Part shown: positions 17,623-27,325 of the stretch, piece by piece | How the letters are laid out: each line of letters starts with the position of its first letter | Position numbering within the stretch: position 1 is the stretch's first letter | Assembly (NCBI RefSeq): GCF_013607485.1 | Contig: NZ_SCHP01000007.1 | Coordinates: 1 to 64,000, forward strand | Direction: 5' to 3' | Source: Bombilactobacillus bombi | GTDB lineage: Bacteria > Bacillota > Bacilli > Lactobacillales > Lactobacillaceae | Length of the DNA: 64,000 bases | Position numbers and translations under genes: made by a program | The notes under the pieces: generated by a model | Told to the model about the DNA's origin: nothing | Database searches by the model: none | Seen by the model: the letters and a program-made list of their open reading frames with translations, nothing else

Positions 17623-19026
17623 ATGCATCAAGAACATGATTTAAATCCAAAGCCATTGTCAATCAAGGATTATTTAATAGTTGGTTCGCTATTATTTGGC
17701 CTATTTTTTGGAGCTGGAAATTTGATTTTCCCCCTGCACTTAGGACAGTTAGCGGGTGGACATTGGGTGACGGCAATGATTGGTTTTTTGGTAACTGCCG
17801 TCGCCTTACCATTGTTGTCAGTTTTGGCAGTGAGTATTACCCGCTCGCAAGGTGTTTATGATATTGGCCGGCCGTTAGGACCAGCTTTTGCCTTACTTTT
17901 CATGATTTTAATTCACGCAGCTATTGGTCCACTTTTTGGTACGCCCCGGACGGCGACAGTTTCTTTTACCGTTGGGATTGAACCGTTATTGCCCGCAAAC
18001 TGGGCTCACAGTGGTTTATTAATTTATTCCGCAATCTTTTTTATATTAGCGTTTGTGATTTCTTATCAGGAAACCAGTATTATGACTAGTGTTGGTAAGG
18101 TGTTGAATCCATTATTCTTACTCTTGTTATTTGCAATTTTCTTATTGGCCTTTTTCAAGCCGATGAGTGCCGCTTCACAACAGCCGATAACGACTGCCTA
18201 TCAAGATAAAGCTTTCTTTAATGGTTTTTTGCAAGGATATAATACGATGGATGCTTTGGCGGGATTGGCTTTTGGAGTTACTATTGTTACTGCTGTTAGA
18301 CAATTGGGTAAGACGACTCCACGCAGCAATGCCCAAGTTACAGCTAAGGCGGGCGTTATCGCTACGGGCTTAATTGGTCTGATTTATGTCGCTTTAATTT
18401 GGATTGGAGCTACTACTTTAGGTAAGTTCAAGCTTTCAGCTGATGGTGGCGTGGCGTTTACTCAATTAGTTAATTTTTATTTAGGCCGTTTAGGTCAGGT
18501 CTTATTAGCTGTGTTAATCGTTTTAACTTGTTTAACGACGGCTGTGGGCTTGGTAGCAGCTTTTGCACAAGATTTTTATCACCATTTTCCAAAGATTAGT
18601 TATCATACTTGGTTATTTTTGACATGTTTGGCATCGTTTGGAACTGCTAACTTTGGTCTTGATACGATTATTGCCTGGTCGACACCGTTATTGATGTTCT
18701 TATATCCTTTTGCGATGGTTTTGATTTTATTATCAATTCTTTCACCACTATTCCATCGCGATGCCCGGGTCTATGGTTGGAGCGTGGCTTTGACTGCGAT
18801 AGCTGCTTGTTTAGATATGGTGGCTGCTTTTCCGCCAGTAATTAGTCAAACTTCTTGGGCAAAGGCCTTGATCGCTTGGCAGCAACAATATTTGCCCTTC
18901 GCCAATGTGGGCATGGATTGGGTTGTTCCTGCGGCTTTAGGTGCAATTATTGGTTTAGCCTTTTACTTTGGCGATCGTTATCATCGGCCCGTGAAGGCTA
19001 AAAAATACGCCCAACAAAAGAGCTAG
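17623..19026 (+). CDS. brnQ: Branched-chain amino acid transporter
   Basis: LIV-II type sodium or proton symporter for isoleucine, leucine and valine; 467 aa with 12 transmembrane segments. The diagnostic N-terminus LFGLFFGAGNLIFPLHLGQLAG and the GPLFGTPRTATVSFTVGIEP motif are intact. A GGGGAGG site precedes ATG 17623. Expression is governed by the isoleucine T-box immediately upstream, which matches the substrate class. The gene's last codons overlap the hairpin that terminates the convergent helD-like gene. Confidence 0.96.
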   Translation: MHQEHDLNPKPLSIKDYLIVGSLLFGLFFGAGNLIFPLHLGQLAGGHWVTAMIGFLVTAVALPLLSVLAVSITRSQGVYDIGRPLGPAFALLFMILIHAAIGPLFGTPRTATVSFTVGIEPLLPANWAHSGLLIYSAIFFILAFVISYQETSIMTSVGKVLNPLFLLLLFAIFLLAFFKPMSAASQQPITTAYQDKAFFNGFLQGYNTMDALAGLAFGVTIVTAVRQLGKTTPRSNAQVTAKAGVIATGLIGLIYVALIWIGATTLGKFKLSADGGVAFTQLVNFYLGRLGQVLLAVLIVLTCLTTAVGLVAAFAQDFYHHFPKISYHTWLFLTCLASFGTANFGLDTIIAWSTPLLMFLYPFAMVLILLSILSPLFHRDARVYGWSVALTAIAACLDMVAAFPPVISQTSWAKALIAWQQQYLPFANVGMDWVVPAALGAIIGLAFYFGDRYHRPVKAKKYAQQKS

Positions 19027-19033
19027 TGGGCGT
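18999..19033 (-). terminator. Terminator of the HelD gene lying in the 3' end of brnQ
   Basis: On the minus strand, ACGCCCA (19033-19027) and TGGGCGT (19013-19007) form a 7-bp stem followed by ATTTTTTA. The hairpin is thus inside the last codons of the convergent brnQ gene. Confidence 0.65.
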
Positions 19034-19038
19034 TCGGG

Positions 19039-21318
19039 TTAAATTGTTTTAATATGAAGACTTTGGGGTTGTACCTGCTGAAATATGGTTGCTGGTTGCT
19101 GATTGCAGGTGAAATTTAATTGGTGCAAGGCTCGAGTAGCGATAGTATATAAAATTCCCCAATCGTTGGAAGAAGAGTAATTTTGAGTAGAGACATCATA
19201 ACCAATAACGCAATCAAACTCTAACCCCTTAGCCAAATAGACAGGCAAAATGACAATGCCATCAGGTATTTTACTATTTTGTTCAGTTAATAAACTGGCT
19301 TGATTTTGATAAATATCACTGAGCTTTTGGGCTTGTTGTTGGGTTTTGGTAATGATAGCGACGCTGCGATATTTTTTCGCAAATTCTTGAGCTAATTGGA
19401 GGGTTTTGGCCTGACAAGATTCGGCGTCACTAATCCATAAGGTGGGCAATTCACCGGCTCGATTGAAGGCTTGAATTTGTGCACCAGAAGGGATGAATTG
19501 CTTGGCAAGATTAGTAATGGCTGCAGTTGCGCGGTAACTTTGGTTCAGCGTAATTAAAGCAGCCTTTTTTTGTGGGAATAGGTGGGTTAAAGTTTCAAAA
19601 CGCTTTTGAGAAAGCTGCTGATGGGCATATACGTTTTGTTCAATGTCTCCTAATAAAGTTAATTTAGCATTGGGAAAGGAGTGCTGGATATAAGCTAGCT
19701 GCATGGCAGAATAATCTTGCATTTCATCAATAAAGAGATATTTAATGCGCTGGTTTTGGCCGCTGCCTGTTACCAATTGCTGCAAATATAAGAGGGCACT
19801 GGCGTCATCTAGCTGCAGGTAGTGGTGCTCTAAATTGTCATTTACATCAGCAATCATCTCCTGCCATGTCGTGGGACTAATTGAGTCGGGCCGCACATGT
19901 TGTAGAAAGTTTTGGTATAACTTAAAGATATCAAAGAAATAATCATTATAAAGAGCGGCATAAACTGGCCGATAATAGTCTTTTAAAAACTTACGTGCTA
20001 ATAACTGTTGCTGTTGGCTGCTGGTATAATTTTCTAAATTCAGTTTCTGGGTGATTTGTTGGTATTGAGCCTCGGACATGTCATCCAAGGCTTCTAGAAC
20101 CCAATCGGCCTGTTCTTGTTGATGTAAATGGTGCTGTAATTTTTTTATCAAGGCGTTTTTAGTTTGTAAAAATTTATCGGCACTCGATAAGGCCTGGGGC
20201 AGCTGGTGATAAAGGGATTGGATTTCTTCTTTTTTAAAGAATACCCGGCCTTCAAAGATCACGTCGCAAAAAGCTTGGGTTAAATCAGCTTGTCGACCAT
20301 AAGCTTGTAAGGCAGTAACAAAATCAAGGCTATCTTTATATTGACGAATTTGGTGAAGAGCCGGGCTATAAGTGGTTTGGTCTTGTTCAAATCTTTGGAA
20401 TAAAGATTGAATTTGGACACCATGTAAACGGCGGGCCAAAAAAGTCTGCAAGGTCACTTGCCGCATGTTTTTTTCTCCCAAACTAGGCAATACTTGAGCA
20501 ATATAATTAGAGAACAGATTATTAGGTGAAAATAGAATAATCTGTTCGGCATCTAATTGTTGACGACTATGGTAGAGCAGATAGGCAATCCGCTGCATAA
20601 TCGTGGAAGTTTTCCCCGACCCGGCAGCTCCTTGCACGATTAGGAGTGCTGTTTTTGTATCACGAATGATTTGATTTTGCGCCCGCTGAATGGTTGCAAC
20701 AATATTTTTCATTTGGGCGCTGCTGGCTTGACCAAGGGCATTTTTTAAGATTTCATCGCCGATTGTTTCGTTGGTGTCGAACATATTTTCAATTTGGCCG
20801 TTACGAATAGAGAATTGGCGTTTGCGCTGCAAGGTGACCTCTTGGCGCCCAGCCGGTGCTTCATAGTGTACCTGACCTAAGGTGCCATTATAATAAATGC
20901 TGGCAATAGGTGCACGCCAATCATAAACCCAAAATTCTCCTTGTTCATCACTTAAAGAGGCTGTGCCAATATAAAGGGTGTCGTTATCGCCGTCTTCTTG
21001 GATATCAATGCGGCCAAAGTAAGGAGAGCCTGCTAAGGCTTGTAAGGCGCGCTGTTTTTGTTGGAGAATCTCTTCATTGCTGACAGCACTGGTCATTAAT
21101 TGCCGTTGCTGCTGTAAGGTAGCATTGGTTTCGATAATATCATCGGTTTCAATATAATTAGCCCGGGTATTAGCACCAAAATTTAATTCTACTTGGCGGC
21201 GTTCGTGCTGAGCTTGTTCAATATTAATTTGGGTTTCCTGCAGCTGCTGGTTAATGATGTCATCAACATAGGTGACACGTTTTTGTTCAGCCGCCTTAGT
21301 TTCATTAGGAAATTGCAT
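19039..21318 (-). CDS. helD: HelD-type UvrD-family helicase / RNA polymerase recycling ATPase
   Basis: A 759-aa superfamily 1 ATPase. The N-terminus (residues ~1-80) is coiled-coil-like (QQLQETQINIEQAQHERRQVE), as in HelD, whose arm enters the RNA polymerase channels. A DWRAPIASIYY motif typical of HelD follows, then Walker A GAAGSGKTS, and Walker B FIDEMQDYS. HelD displaces stalled or post-termination RNA polymerase from DNA; this is known for the B. subtilis protein and inferred here. The gene stands alone and is convergent with brnQ and divergent from trpS. Confidence 0.9.
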   Translation of the reverse strand: MQFPNETKAAEQKRVTYVDDIINQQLQETQINIEQAQHERRQVELNFGANTRANYIETDDIIETNATLQQQRQLMTSAVSNEEILQQKQRALQALAGSPYFGRIDIQEDGDNDTLYIGTASLSDEQGEFWVYDWRAPIASIYYNGTLGQVHYEAPAGRQEVTLQRKRQFSIRNGQIENMFDTNETIGDEILKNALGQASSAQMKNIVATIQRAQNQIIRDTKTALLIVQGAAGSGKTSTIMQRIAYLLYHSRQQLDAEQIILFSPNNLFSNYIAQVLPSLGEKNMRQVTLQTFLARRLHGVQIQSLFQRFEQDQTTYSPALHQIRQYKDSLDFVTALQAYGRQADLTQAFCDVIFEGRVFFKKEEIQSLYHQLPQALSSADKFLQTKNALIKKLQHHLHQQEQADWVLEALDDMSEAQYQQITQKLNLENYTSSQQQQLLARKFLKDYYRPVYAALYNDYFFDIFKLYQNFLQHVRPDSISPTTWQEMIADVNDNLEHHYLQLDDASALLYLQQLVTGSGQNQRIKYLFIDEMQDYSAMQLAYIQHSFPNAKLTLLGDIEQNVYAHQQLSQKRFETLTHLFPQKKAALITLNQSYRATAAITNLAKQFIPSGAQIQAFNRAGELPTLWISDAESCQAKTLQLAQEFAKKYRSVAIITKTQQQAQKLSDIYQNQASLLTEQNSKIPDGIVILPVYLAKGLEFDCVIGYDVSTQNYSSSNDWGILYTIATRALHQLNFTCNQQPATIFQQVQPQSLHIKTI

Positions 21319-21381
21319 TATAAACCTTCCTTATATTATTATAAGTTTTTTAATTCATTTAAAAGTGGATTCAAAATTAAT

Positions 21382-21409
21382 TTGACATTTGTTTAGAAGT
21401 TATTATAAT
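21382..21409 (+). promoter_or_regulatory. Promoter of the trpS T-box transcript
   Basis: TTGACA at 21382-21387 and TATAAT at 21404-21409 with a 16-base spacer. Confidence 0.85.
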
Positions 21410-21415
21410 ATTGTT

Positions 21416-21623
21416 TTAATTAAATGAAAGTGCAAAGTATTGTTTCTACGGGAAAACAGAGACTAGCCGTTAGCTGCAAGGTTAGCCCGGTAGTGACAAG
21501 AAGTGGAGCTGAGAATTTGGTGTTTGGCGCCTTAAGCCAGCTTAAAGCGGCAGATGATATATCTGCAAAACAGGTGGTACCGCGCAATGTCGTCCTATTG
21601 TTCCTTGGAACAATAGGATTTTT
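21416..21623 (+). promoter_or_regulatory. T-box riboswitch, tryptophan specifier, upstream of trpS
   Basis: The T-box sequence AGGTGGTACCGCG lies at 21572-21584 and is followed by a perfect terminator stem (TCCTATTGTTCC / GGAACAATAGGA, 21593-21618) and TTTTTT. In Stem I, CTACGGG pairs with CCCGGTAG (one bulge), the AGAGA and GCTGCAAG apical motifs lie between, the 5' side of the specifier loop carries AGTA and the 3' side GAAGTGGA, so the specifier is TGG (Trp). Stem I is compact. Uncharged tRNA-Trp should promote readthrough into trpS. A short open frame through this leader is not a gene. Confidence 0.92.
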
Positions 21624-21643
21624 TAATATAAAGGAGAATAAAT

Positions 21644-22660
21644 ATGTCTCAACATACTATTTTAACAGCTGATCGTCCGACCGGAAAACTACACATCGGC
21701 CATTATATTGGTTCTTTAAAAAATCGCGTTAAGTTACAAAATACAGGAGATTATCGCACCTTTATTATGATTGCTGATATGCAGGCTTTAACCGATAATG
21801 CCCGCAATCCGGAGAAGATTCGCCGGAGTTTAACCGAAGTGGCCTTAGATTATTTAGCAGTGGGGATTGACCCCCACAAGTCGACAATTTTTGTGCAGTC
21901 GCAAATTCCCGCTCTCAATGAGTTAACGATGTATTATTTGGATTTGGTAACTTTAGCGCGCTTAAAGCGTAATCCTACTGTTAAAACCGAAATTAAACAA
22001 AAAAATTTTGGTGAAAGTGTACCTGCCGGCTTTTTGGCTTATCCTGTCAGCCAAACTGCTGATATTACCGCCTTTAAGGCCGATACAGTGCCTGTAGGTG
22101 ATGATCAAGAGCCGATGTTGGAGCAGGCTCGCGAAATTGTTCGTTCTTTTAACTCAATCTATCAACGAGATGTTTTGGTAGAGCCAGAAGGAATTTTTCC
22201 TCCTCAAGGTCAAGGCCGGCTGCCAGGATTAGATGGCAATGCTAAAATGAGCAAGTCGTTAGATAATGCCATTTATCTCTCTGATAGTGCGGAGATTGTG
22301 CATCAAAAAGTAATGAAAATGTATACTGACCCTAATCATATTCACGTAGAAGATCCGGGACAAATTGCTGGCAATATTGTTTTTGAATACTTAGATGTTT
22401 TTGGTACTGACAAAGAGTATATTAAGCAATTAAAGGCACAATATCAAGCAGGTGGCTTGGGTGATGTAAAGGTTAAGCGGTATTTAGAAGAGGTCTTAAA
22501 TGCTGTCTTGGATCCTATTCGTCAGCGTCGCCAGATGTATGAGCAGGATTTAGGTGAAGTTTATCGCATTTTAAAGCAGGGCAGCCAAGCTGCCAATGAA
22601 GTGGCGGAACAAACTTTGCAAGAAGTTCGTGCTGCTATTGGGGTTAATTATTTTGAATAA
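21644..22660 (+). CDS. trpS: Tryptophanyl-tRNA synthetase
   Basis: Class I synthetase, 338 aa, charging tRNA-Trp. Seen: [17 protein letters not shown] with the HIGH motif, the DMQALTD segment, and KMSKS in [15 protein letters not shown]. It follows the tryptophan T-box with AAAGGAGAA before ATG 21644, and forms its own transcription unit ending at a strong hairpin. Confidence 0.97.
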   Translation: MSQHTILTADRPTGKLHIGHYIGSLKNRVKLQNTGDYRTFIMIADMQALTDNARNPEKIRRSLTEVALDYLAVGIDPHKSTIFVQSQIPALNELTMYYLDLVTLARLKRNPTVKTEIKQKNFGESVPAGFLAYPVSQTADITAFKADTVPVGDDQEPMLEQAREIVRSFNSIYQRDVLVEPEGIFPPQGQGRLPGLDGNAKMSKSLDNAIYLSDSAEIVHQKVMKMYTDPNHIHVEDPGQIAGNIVFEYLDVFGTDKEYIKQLKAQYQAGGLGDVKVKRYLEEVLNAVLDPIRQRRQMYEQDLGEVYRILKQGSQAANEVAEQTLQEVRAAIGVNYFE

Positions 22661-22713
22661 TTGTGGAAGATTTTTCTGTGTGGAACAGAAGAAAAGATAG
22701 TTAAGAGACAGCA

Positions 22714-22747
22714 AATAACCTGGATAATTATTATCCAGGTTATTTTT
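22714..22747. terminator. Terminator between trpS and the deoxyribosyltransferase gene
   Basis: AATAACCTGGATAAT and ATTATCCAGGTTATT form a 15-bp stem followed by T's on the plus strand; the complementary direction carries a weaker T-run and may end the minus-strand operon. Confidence 0.85.
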
Positions 22748-22769
22748 GTGTTTATATAAAAAAGCGTAA

Positions 22770-23246
22770 TTACCTTAAGTGCTGTTGAACAGCCTTTAAT
22801 AAGTCGGCTTCATTATTAACAATCTGTCCATTAAGTTTAATTAAGCCAGTAGTATAAAGGTTAAGATAATGAAATTGATTTTCCGCAATTTGGCTTAAAG
22901 CGCCTAGTTTAGCCTGATTATCGGCGCCCTGTTGGCGACTATCAGTATAAAGGCCAATAATGGGTATTTTGTTTGCATAAGCGACACCAATTTCACTGGC
23001 TACACCATTATCAATAGTATTGCCATCTAAAATAGCCACAAGCAAATCGCTGCTGGTTAATTTTTGAGTATCGGCTTGAGCAATCATTTTAGAATCAGCA
23101 TAAGCTTGTTTATTGTTAATCTCGCCATTTTCTTGAGGTAAATAAAGTTCAATTTGGGGACTGAGTTGGCGGATTTTTTGTGCTAAAGCAGCATTATAAT
23201 TAATTTCTGCTTGTGAGAATAAGGCATTGGCAAAGTAGATTTTCAT
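22770..23246 (-). CDS. Nucleoside 2-deoxyribosyltransferase
   Basis: A 158-aa enzyme transferring 2-deoxyribose between bases, used by lactobacilli in nucleoside salvage. Seen: the MKIYFANALFSQAE N-terminus, a LPQENGEIN segment, and the family region ILDGNTIDNGVASEIGVAYA with the conserved Asp and Glu. ATG 23246 is supported by AAAGGGAG upstream; the frame stays open further into the preceding gene but without such a site. It is the last gene of the phnD-led minus-strand cluster. Confidence 0.9.
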   Translation of the reverse strand: MKIYFANALFSQAEINYNAALAQKIRQLSPQIELYLPQENGEINNKQAYADSKMIAQADTQKLTSSDLLVAILDGNTIDNGVASEIGVAYANKIPIIGLYTDSRQQGADNQAKLGALSQIAENQFHYLNLYTTGLIKLNGQIVNNEADLLKAVQQHLR

Positions 23247-23259
23247 GATAAACTCCCTT

Positions 23260-24804
23260 TTAATATTTAACGGTAAAATTAGTAGGCTGCATAGCCTGAA
23301 TAACAGGGTGCTGCCGGAAATAGTCACTGATTAACTCGGTCATGTCGATTTGAACTTCCCGAACAATTTTTTCGGGACTAAACATGGGGTAATTACCATT
23401 ACCAGCAGCTCGATAACGATTAAGAGTTACTTCCAGTTCTTGCTGGGGTTGAACCTCGTGACCGTGATATTGCAATTTGACAACCCGATGGTCAACCGGC
23501 TGGCGTAGGTCAAATTCATAGTCAATGCCACTATACACGTCATAGTTATAGTGCTGCACCTTCGGCTTTAAAAAGGTGGCGGCTACTTGTACTTGGCCCT
23601 CCTCGAAGGCAAAATAACTAGCGGCTTGCTCTAAGGCAGCTTTCAGTTCAGCACCAGTAATAACTTCTACAGCTAATGTATTAGCAAAAGGATAACTTGT
23701 TAAGATATTGCGAAGACTAACGTCATGGTTAAAGCCACGAATATTATCATTAAATAAAGCGGTCCCAGCAATATCAGTATTGGTTGCCTGCATTTGTACT
23801 TGGTTAATAAATTCTAGATAGGGATGATGGTGTAAACGAGCTTGCAGCGGATTGTCAATTGTCATATCACCATTTACCTGGCCTAAGATTTGATCTAGCC
23901 AAGTCTGAACTTCTTGTTGCAGCGGTGCGGCTAAGTGCTGCAAGGCAGGTTCTAAGTCAGCTGGTTCAACTTCATGTAATTGTGCCTGCTGGTTAATTAT
24001 CTGTTTTTGGCTGTTGACTTCTATGTCAATTTCACCAACATACCGCCCTTGATAGCCTGGCTGAGTTATAGGAATACCGTGCACCGTAGTTGCTAAAGCC
24101 CGATGTTGATGTCCAGTTACTAAGGCGTCAATCCCCGGTACCTCTTGCAGCAATTGACTGCCTTCGTTTTCACCAGTTAGGGTTTCTGTAGGTTCATTAG
24201 TTTGTAAATCGCGTTCAAAGCCCCCATGGTAAGCAACAACAATTATATCTGCTTGTTTTTGTAGCTGCGGAATTAATTTTTTGGCTGTAGCGACCACAGA
24301 ATTAAAGCGCCAGCCTGCTATATGACGCGGATCTTCCCAATGGGGGACAAATTGGGTGGTAAAACCGACGACAGCAATTTTTAATCCTTGATGTTCAATT
24401 ATTCGATACGCACCATCGACTGCCGGGCTATCAGTCTGGATATTAGCAGCTAAAATGGGATAGTTGCGGTCTTTTTCGCAGTTTTCTAAGTATGAAGCCC
24501 CATAATTAAATTCATGATTGCCTAAAATACCAAAATCATAACCGATTTGCTTAGTTAATTGCATATATAGCTTTTGAGCTTGAGGCTTGACCTTGGCTGC
24601 ATAATAGGTAAGAGGTGAACCTTGAATAAAATCGCCATTTTCAATAGTAAGAATTAAATCAGTATCCTCACTGTTTTGGCGAATTTGCTTGATGATACTA
24701 GCGGCCTTCAAAAGCCCTAGCGGCTGATAATCATCAGGGCGATTATAAGTGGTAGGGTACCAGTAACCGTGAATATCGCTCGTTGATAAAATTTTGATTT
24801 TCAT
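23260..24804 (-). CDS. Bifunctional UDP-sugar hydrolase/5'-nucleotidase-type metallophosphatase, cytoplasmic
   Basis: A 514-aa calcineurin-like phosphoesterase with a C-terminal 5'-nucleotidase domain. Metal-binding motifs are visible: STSDIHG, ENGDFIQG, GNHEFNYG, AYHGG and TGHQH. The C-terminal domain holds NDNIRGF and the nucleotide-stacking region. It has no signal peptide, so it works in the cytoplasm, unlike the secreted YfkN-type enzymes. Its ATG overlaps the stop of the upstream phnE gene by one base (TAATG), so it is translationally linked to the transporter. Confidence 0.88.
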   Translation of the reverse strand: MKIKILSTSDIHGYWYPTTYNRPDDYQPLGLLKAASIIKQIRQNSEDTDLILTIENGDFIQGSPLTYYAAKVKPQAQKLYMQLTKQIGYDFGILGNHEFNYGASYLENCEKDRNYPILAANIQTDSPAVDGAYRIIEHQGLKIAVVGFTTQFVPHWEDPRHIAGWRFNSVVATAKKLIPQLQKQADIIVVAYHGGFERDLQTNEPTETLTGENEGSQLLQEVPGIDALVTGHQHRALATTVHGIPITQPGYQGRYVGEIDIEVNSQKQIINQQAQLHEVEPADLEPALQHLAAPLQQEVQTWLDQILGQVNGDMTIDNPLQARLHHHPYLEFINQVQMQATNTDIAGTALFNDNIRGFNHDVSLRNILTSYPFANTLAVEVITGAELKAALEQAASYFAFEEGQVQVAATFLKPKVQHYNYDVYSGIDYEFDLRQPVDHRVVKLQYHGHEVQPQQELEVTLNRYRAAGNGNYPMFSPEKIVREVQIDMTELISDYFRQHPVIQAMQPTNFTVKY

Positions 24805-25595
24805 TAAGCTAACTTCTTTCTGAGGATTCCAGAAAACCAGTCAATGAGAGTTACCATGATGATAATTCCTATTAAAATAATTCCCATGCGACTCCAATTT
24901 CTGGTTTGAATTGCAAAAAGCAGCGGTGTACCAATTCCACCAGCGCCTACCATTCCTAAGATAGAAGCTGAACGCACAGCAATTTCAAAGCGGTAAAGTG
25001 TATAAGATAAAAATTCCGGCATGATTGTCGGTAAGGTTGCCAAAAATAAAACTTGCAAAGAATTTCCTCCGACACTAACTAAGGCTTCATTAGCACGTTG
25101 ATCCATATTTTCAATGGCTTCACTGAAGAGTTTGCCTAACATTCCAATGGAATGAATACTGACAGCTAAAACGCCAGCAAAAGATCCTGGACCGACCGCT
25201 TTGATAAACATAATGGCGAGGACGATTTCTGGAAAAGTACGCACCACTGTTAAAATTATTTTACCAGAATTAGAGCGTGGGTGCCCAGCTAATTCATGAT
25301 TACTGCGTGCCGCCCAAAAGGCAAAGGGAACACTTAACAAGGCGGAAATAAAAGTTCCTAAAAAGGCAATCGCCAAAGTTTGAATTAGTAAACTGACTAA
25401 GTCTTCCCCAGAACCGTCGTAAACATATTTCCACTCGGGATGTACGATACCATGAATAATAGCTTGAAGAACTTGCCCGGCTGAATCCTTAATACCTGAA
25501 AAATTAATTCCTTGAAAGCTGAACCAATAAATTAACAGTAAAATGATTATTGTAATAAACCAATTGAGTTGAGTTTTAGTTGTCGCTTTTTTCAC
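24804..25595 (-). CDS. phnE: Phosphonate/phosphite-type ABC transporter permease (second PhnE)
   Basis: A 263-aa permease with about six transmembrane segments. The ABC-coupling EAA loop reads EALVSVGGNSLQVLFLATLPTI, and ALLSVPFAFWAAR and VRTFPEIVLAIMF are typical of PhnE. It overlaps the upstream permease gene by 4 bases. With its paralogue it would form the membrane heterodimer of the transporter. Substrate specificity is set by PhnD and is unknown. Confidence 0.9.
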   Translation of the reverse strand: MKKATTKTQLNWFITIIILLLIYWFSFQGINFSGIKDSAGQVLQAIIHGIVHPEWKYVYDGSGEDLVSLLIQTLAIAFLGTFISALLSVPFAFWAARSNHELAGHPRSNSGKIILTVVRTFPEIVLAIMFIKAVGPGSFAGVLAVSIHSIGMLGKLFSEAIENMDQRANEALVSVGGNSLQVLFLATLPTIMPEFLSYTLYRFEIAVRSASILGMVGAGGIGTPLLFAIQTRNWSRMGIILIGIIIMVTLIDWFSGILRKKLA

Positions 25596-26380
25596 AGTAA
25601 TTTCTCCCGTAAATAGTTGCTTAAACCATCAATTATTAAAACCACTACTAAAATAGCTAAAATAATAATGGCTGTTTGTTGATAATTATAAGAATCCAGC
25701 GAACGCTGCAAATAGACGCCAATTCCGCCAGCTCCTAAATAACCTAAGACTGTGGAAGCCCGCACATTGATTTCTAAGGTATACAAAAAATAACTAATAA
25801 AATTATTCATTACTTGCGGAAGGACAGCAAAGACTATGATTTGCACCTTGTTGGCGCCAGCGGCTTCTAAGGCTTCTAACGGACCGTTATCAATAGTTTC
25901 GATCGCTTCATAAAATAACTTGGCAATCATTCCAAAAGAAAAAACAGCCAAAGTAAAAATCCCGGCTAAAGGCCCAATACCGACAATAGCTACAAAAACT
26001 GCTGCTAACATTAAATCTGGAATAGTCCGGATAATGTTTAAAATAAACCGAATGCTGCTAGTAATAAAACGGTTAGTAATGATATTGCGTGCGGCAAAAA
26101 TGCAAAGCGGCAAGGCACAGATGGCACCAAGCGTTGTACCGATAATAGCCATTTTAATGGTTTCAATAATAGGCTGGAGGACGATTTCTCCATAACTCCA
26201 CTGGGGATGGGACATTTTCTTTAACAAATCAAAAAATTGAGAAAAGTTTTGGCTTAATGCGCTGCCGTTGATTTCACAGATTTGCGCACTTTTAATTAGC
26301 AGTCCGCATAAAATCAGAACAATAATGATAGTTTTCAAATGCCATTTAGCTGTCCAGCTTTGGGTGGGTAATTGATTCAT
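25592..26380 (-). CDS. phnE: Phosphonate/phosphite-type ABC transporter permease (first PhnE)
   Basis: A 262-aa permease similar in layout to the following one: [16 protein letters not shown] and the coupling loop [22 protein letters not shown]. Start ATG 26380 overlaps the end of phnC by 4 bases. Two tandem phnE genes are common in Gram-positive phnDCEE operons. Confidence 0.9.
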   Translation of the reverse strand: MNQLPTQSWTAKWHLKTIIIVLILCGLLIKSAQICEINGSALSQNFSQFFDLLKKMSHPQWSYGEIVLQPIIETIKMAIIGTTLGAICALPLCIFAARNIITNRFITSSIRFILNIIRTIPDLMLAAVFVAIVGIGPLAGIFTLAVFSFGMIAKLFYEAIETIDNGPLEALEAAGANKVQIIVFAVLPQVMNNFISYFLYTLEINVRASTVLGYLGAGGIGVYLQRSLDSYNYQQTAIIILAILVVVLIIDGLSNYLREKLL

Positions 26381-27150
26381 GCGCGTACCTCACTAGAAGC
26401 GGGAGTCGATTCATAAATCTGCTGAAAGTCATCTGCTTGAACTTGTTCAATAGGCTTGTCATAGACTAATTTACCAGCCCGCAGCCCGACAATGCGGTCA
26501 GCAAATTTTTGCGCAATGGGCACGGAATGCAGATTAACTAAAACCGTAATTCCTAATTCTTGATTGAGACGCTTGAGGTCATTCATAACGGCTGTGGTAG
26601 TTAAGGGATCTAAGGAGGCAATCGGTTCATCCGCCAAAATAATTTGTGGATTTTGCATTAAGGCTCTTGCAATTGCTACTCGTTGCTGCTGGCCGCCTGA
26701 TAGCTGATCAGCGCGGGTATATAACTTTTCTGCCAAATTAACGCGCTGCAATGCCTGAACGGCTTTTTGCTTATCCGCTTTAGAAAAAAAATTCAAAATA
26801 CTGCGCCAAGTGGAGTAATAGCCGATTCGTCCTGATAACACATTACGCTGAACGGTGGAATGTTCAACTAAATTAAAATTTTGAAAAATCATCCCAATAT
26901 TTCGACGTAAAACCCGTAGCTTTTGACCTTGATAGTGTCTAATGGATTGGCCGTTAATTAAGATGTCACCGCTGCTAATAGAATGCATACGGTTAATAGT
27001 CCGTAAAAGAGTACTTTTGCCGGCTCCAGAAAGTCCAACAATTACGACAAATTCTCCAGCGGCAATATCTAAGTTGATATGGCTTAAGCCAATAGTTCCA
27101 TTAGCGTAAATTTTCGAAACATCCTGAATAGAAATAATCGATGTGGTCAT
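26377..27150 (-). CDS. phnC: Phosphonate/phosphite-type ABC transporter ATP-binding protein
   Basis: A 257-aa ABC ATPase. Walker A is GLSGAGKST, the signature is [15 protein letters not shown], Walker B is IILADEP with IASLDP, and the switch histidine is in LVNLHSV. ATG 27150 is supported by AGAAAGGAT upstream; an earlier in-frame ATG at 27180 has no such site. The gap of about 175 bases to phnD shows no terminator that I can support, so co-transcription is likely. Confidence 0.92.
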   Translation of the reverse strand: MTTSIISIQDVSKIYANGTIGLSHINLDIAAGEFVVIVGLSGAGKSTLLRTINRMHSISSGDILINGQSIRHYQGQKLRVLRRNIGMIFQNFNLVEHSTVQRNVLSGRIGYYSTWRSILNFFSKADKQKAVQALQRVNLAEKLYTRADQLSGGQQQRVAIARALMQNPQIILADEPIASLDPLTTTAVMNDLKRLNQELGITVLVNLHSVPIAQKFADRIVGLRAGKLVYDKPIEQVQADDFQQIYESTPASSEVRA

Positions 27151-27325
27151 ATTTATCCTTTCTTCCCACCAAAGAGTCATTATTAACCTTGTGGGGTTAC
27201 TTCTTATATCAAAATTTGTTTGTAGTTTATTATCTGAAATAGCACAAAACCAAAGCCTGAAATTGAGACCTAGCGATTAGTCTGGGCAACAATTTTAAAC
27301 AGCTTTGGCCGTAATTGAAGTGCAA

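Noticed and set aside
21424-21672. Open reading frame of 82 codons upstream of trpS
   Set aside because: It runs through the T-box leader, including the T-box motif and terminator; the RNA element explains the sequence.
27181-27325. Terminator or promoter between phnD and phnC
   Set aside because: No stable hairpin with T-run and no well-spaced promoter could be found, so the genes are treated as one operon.
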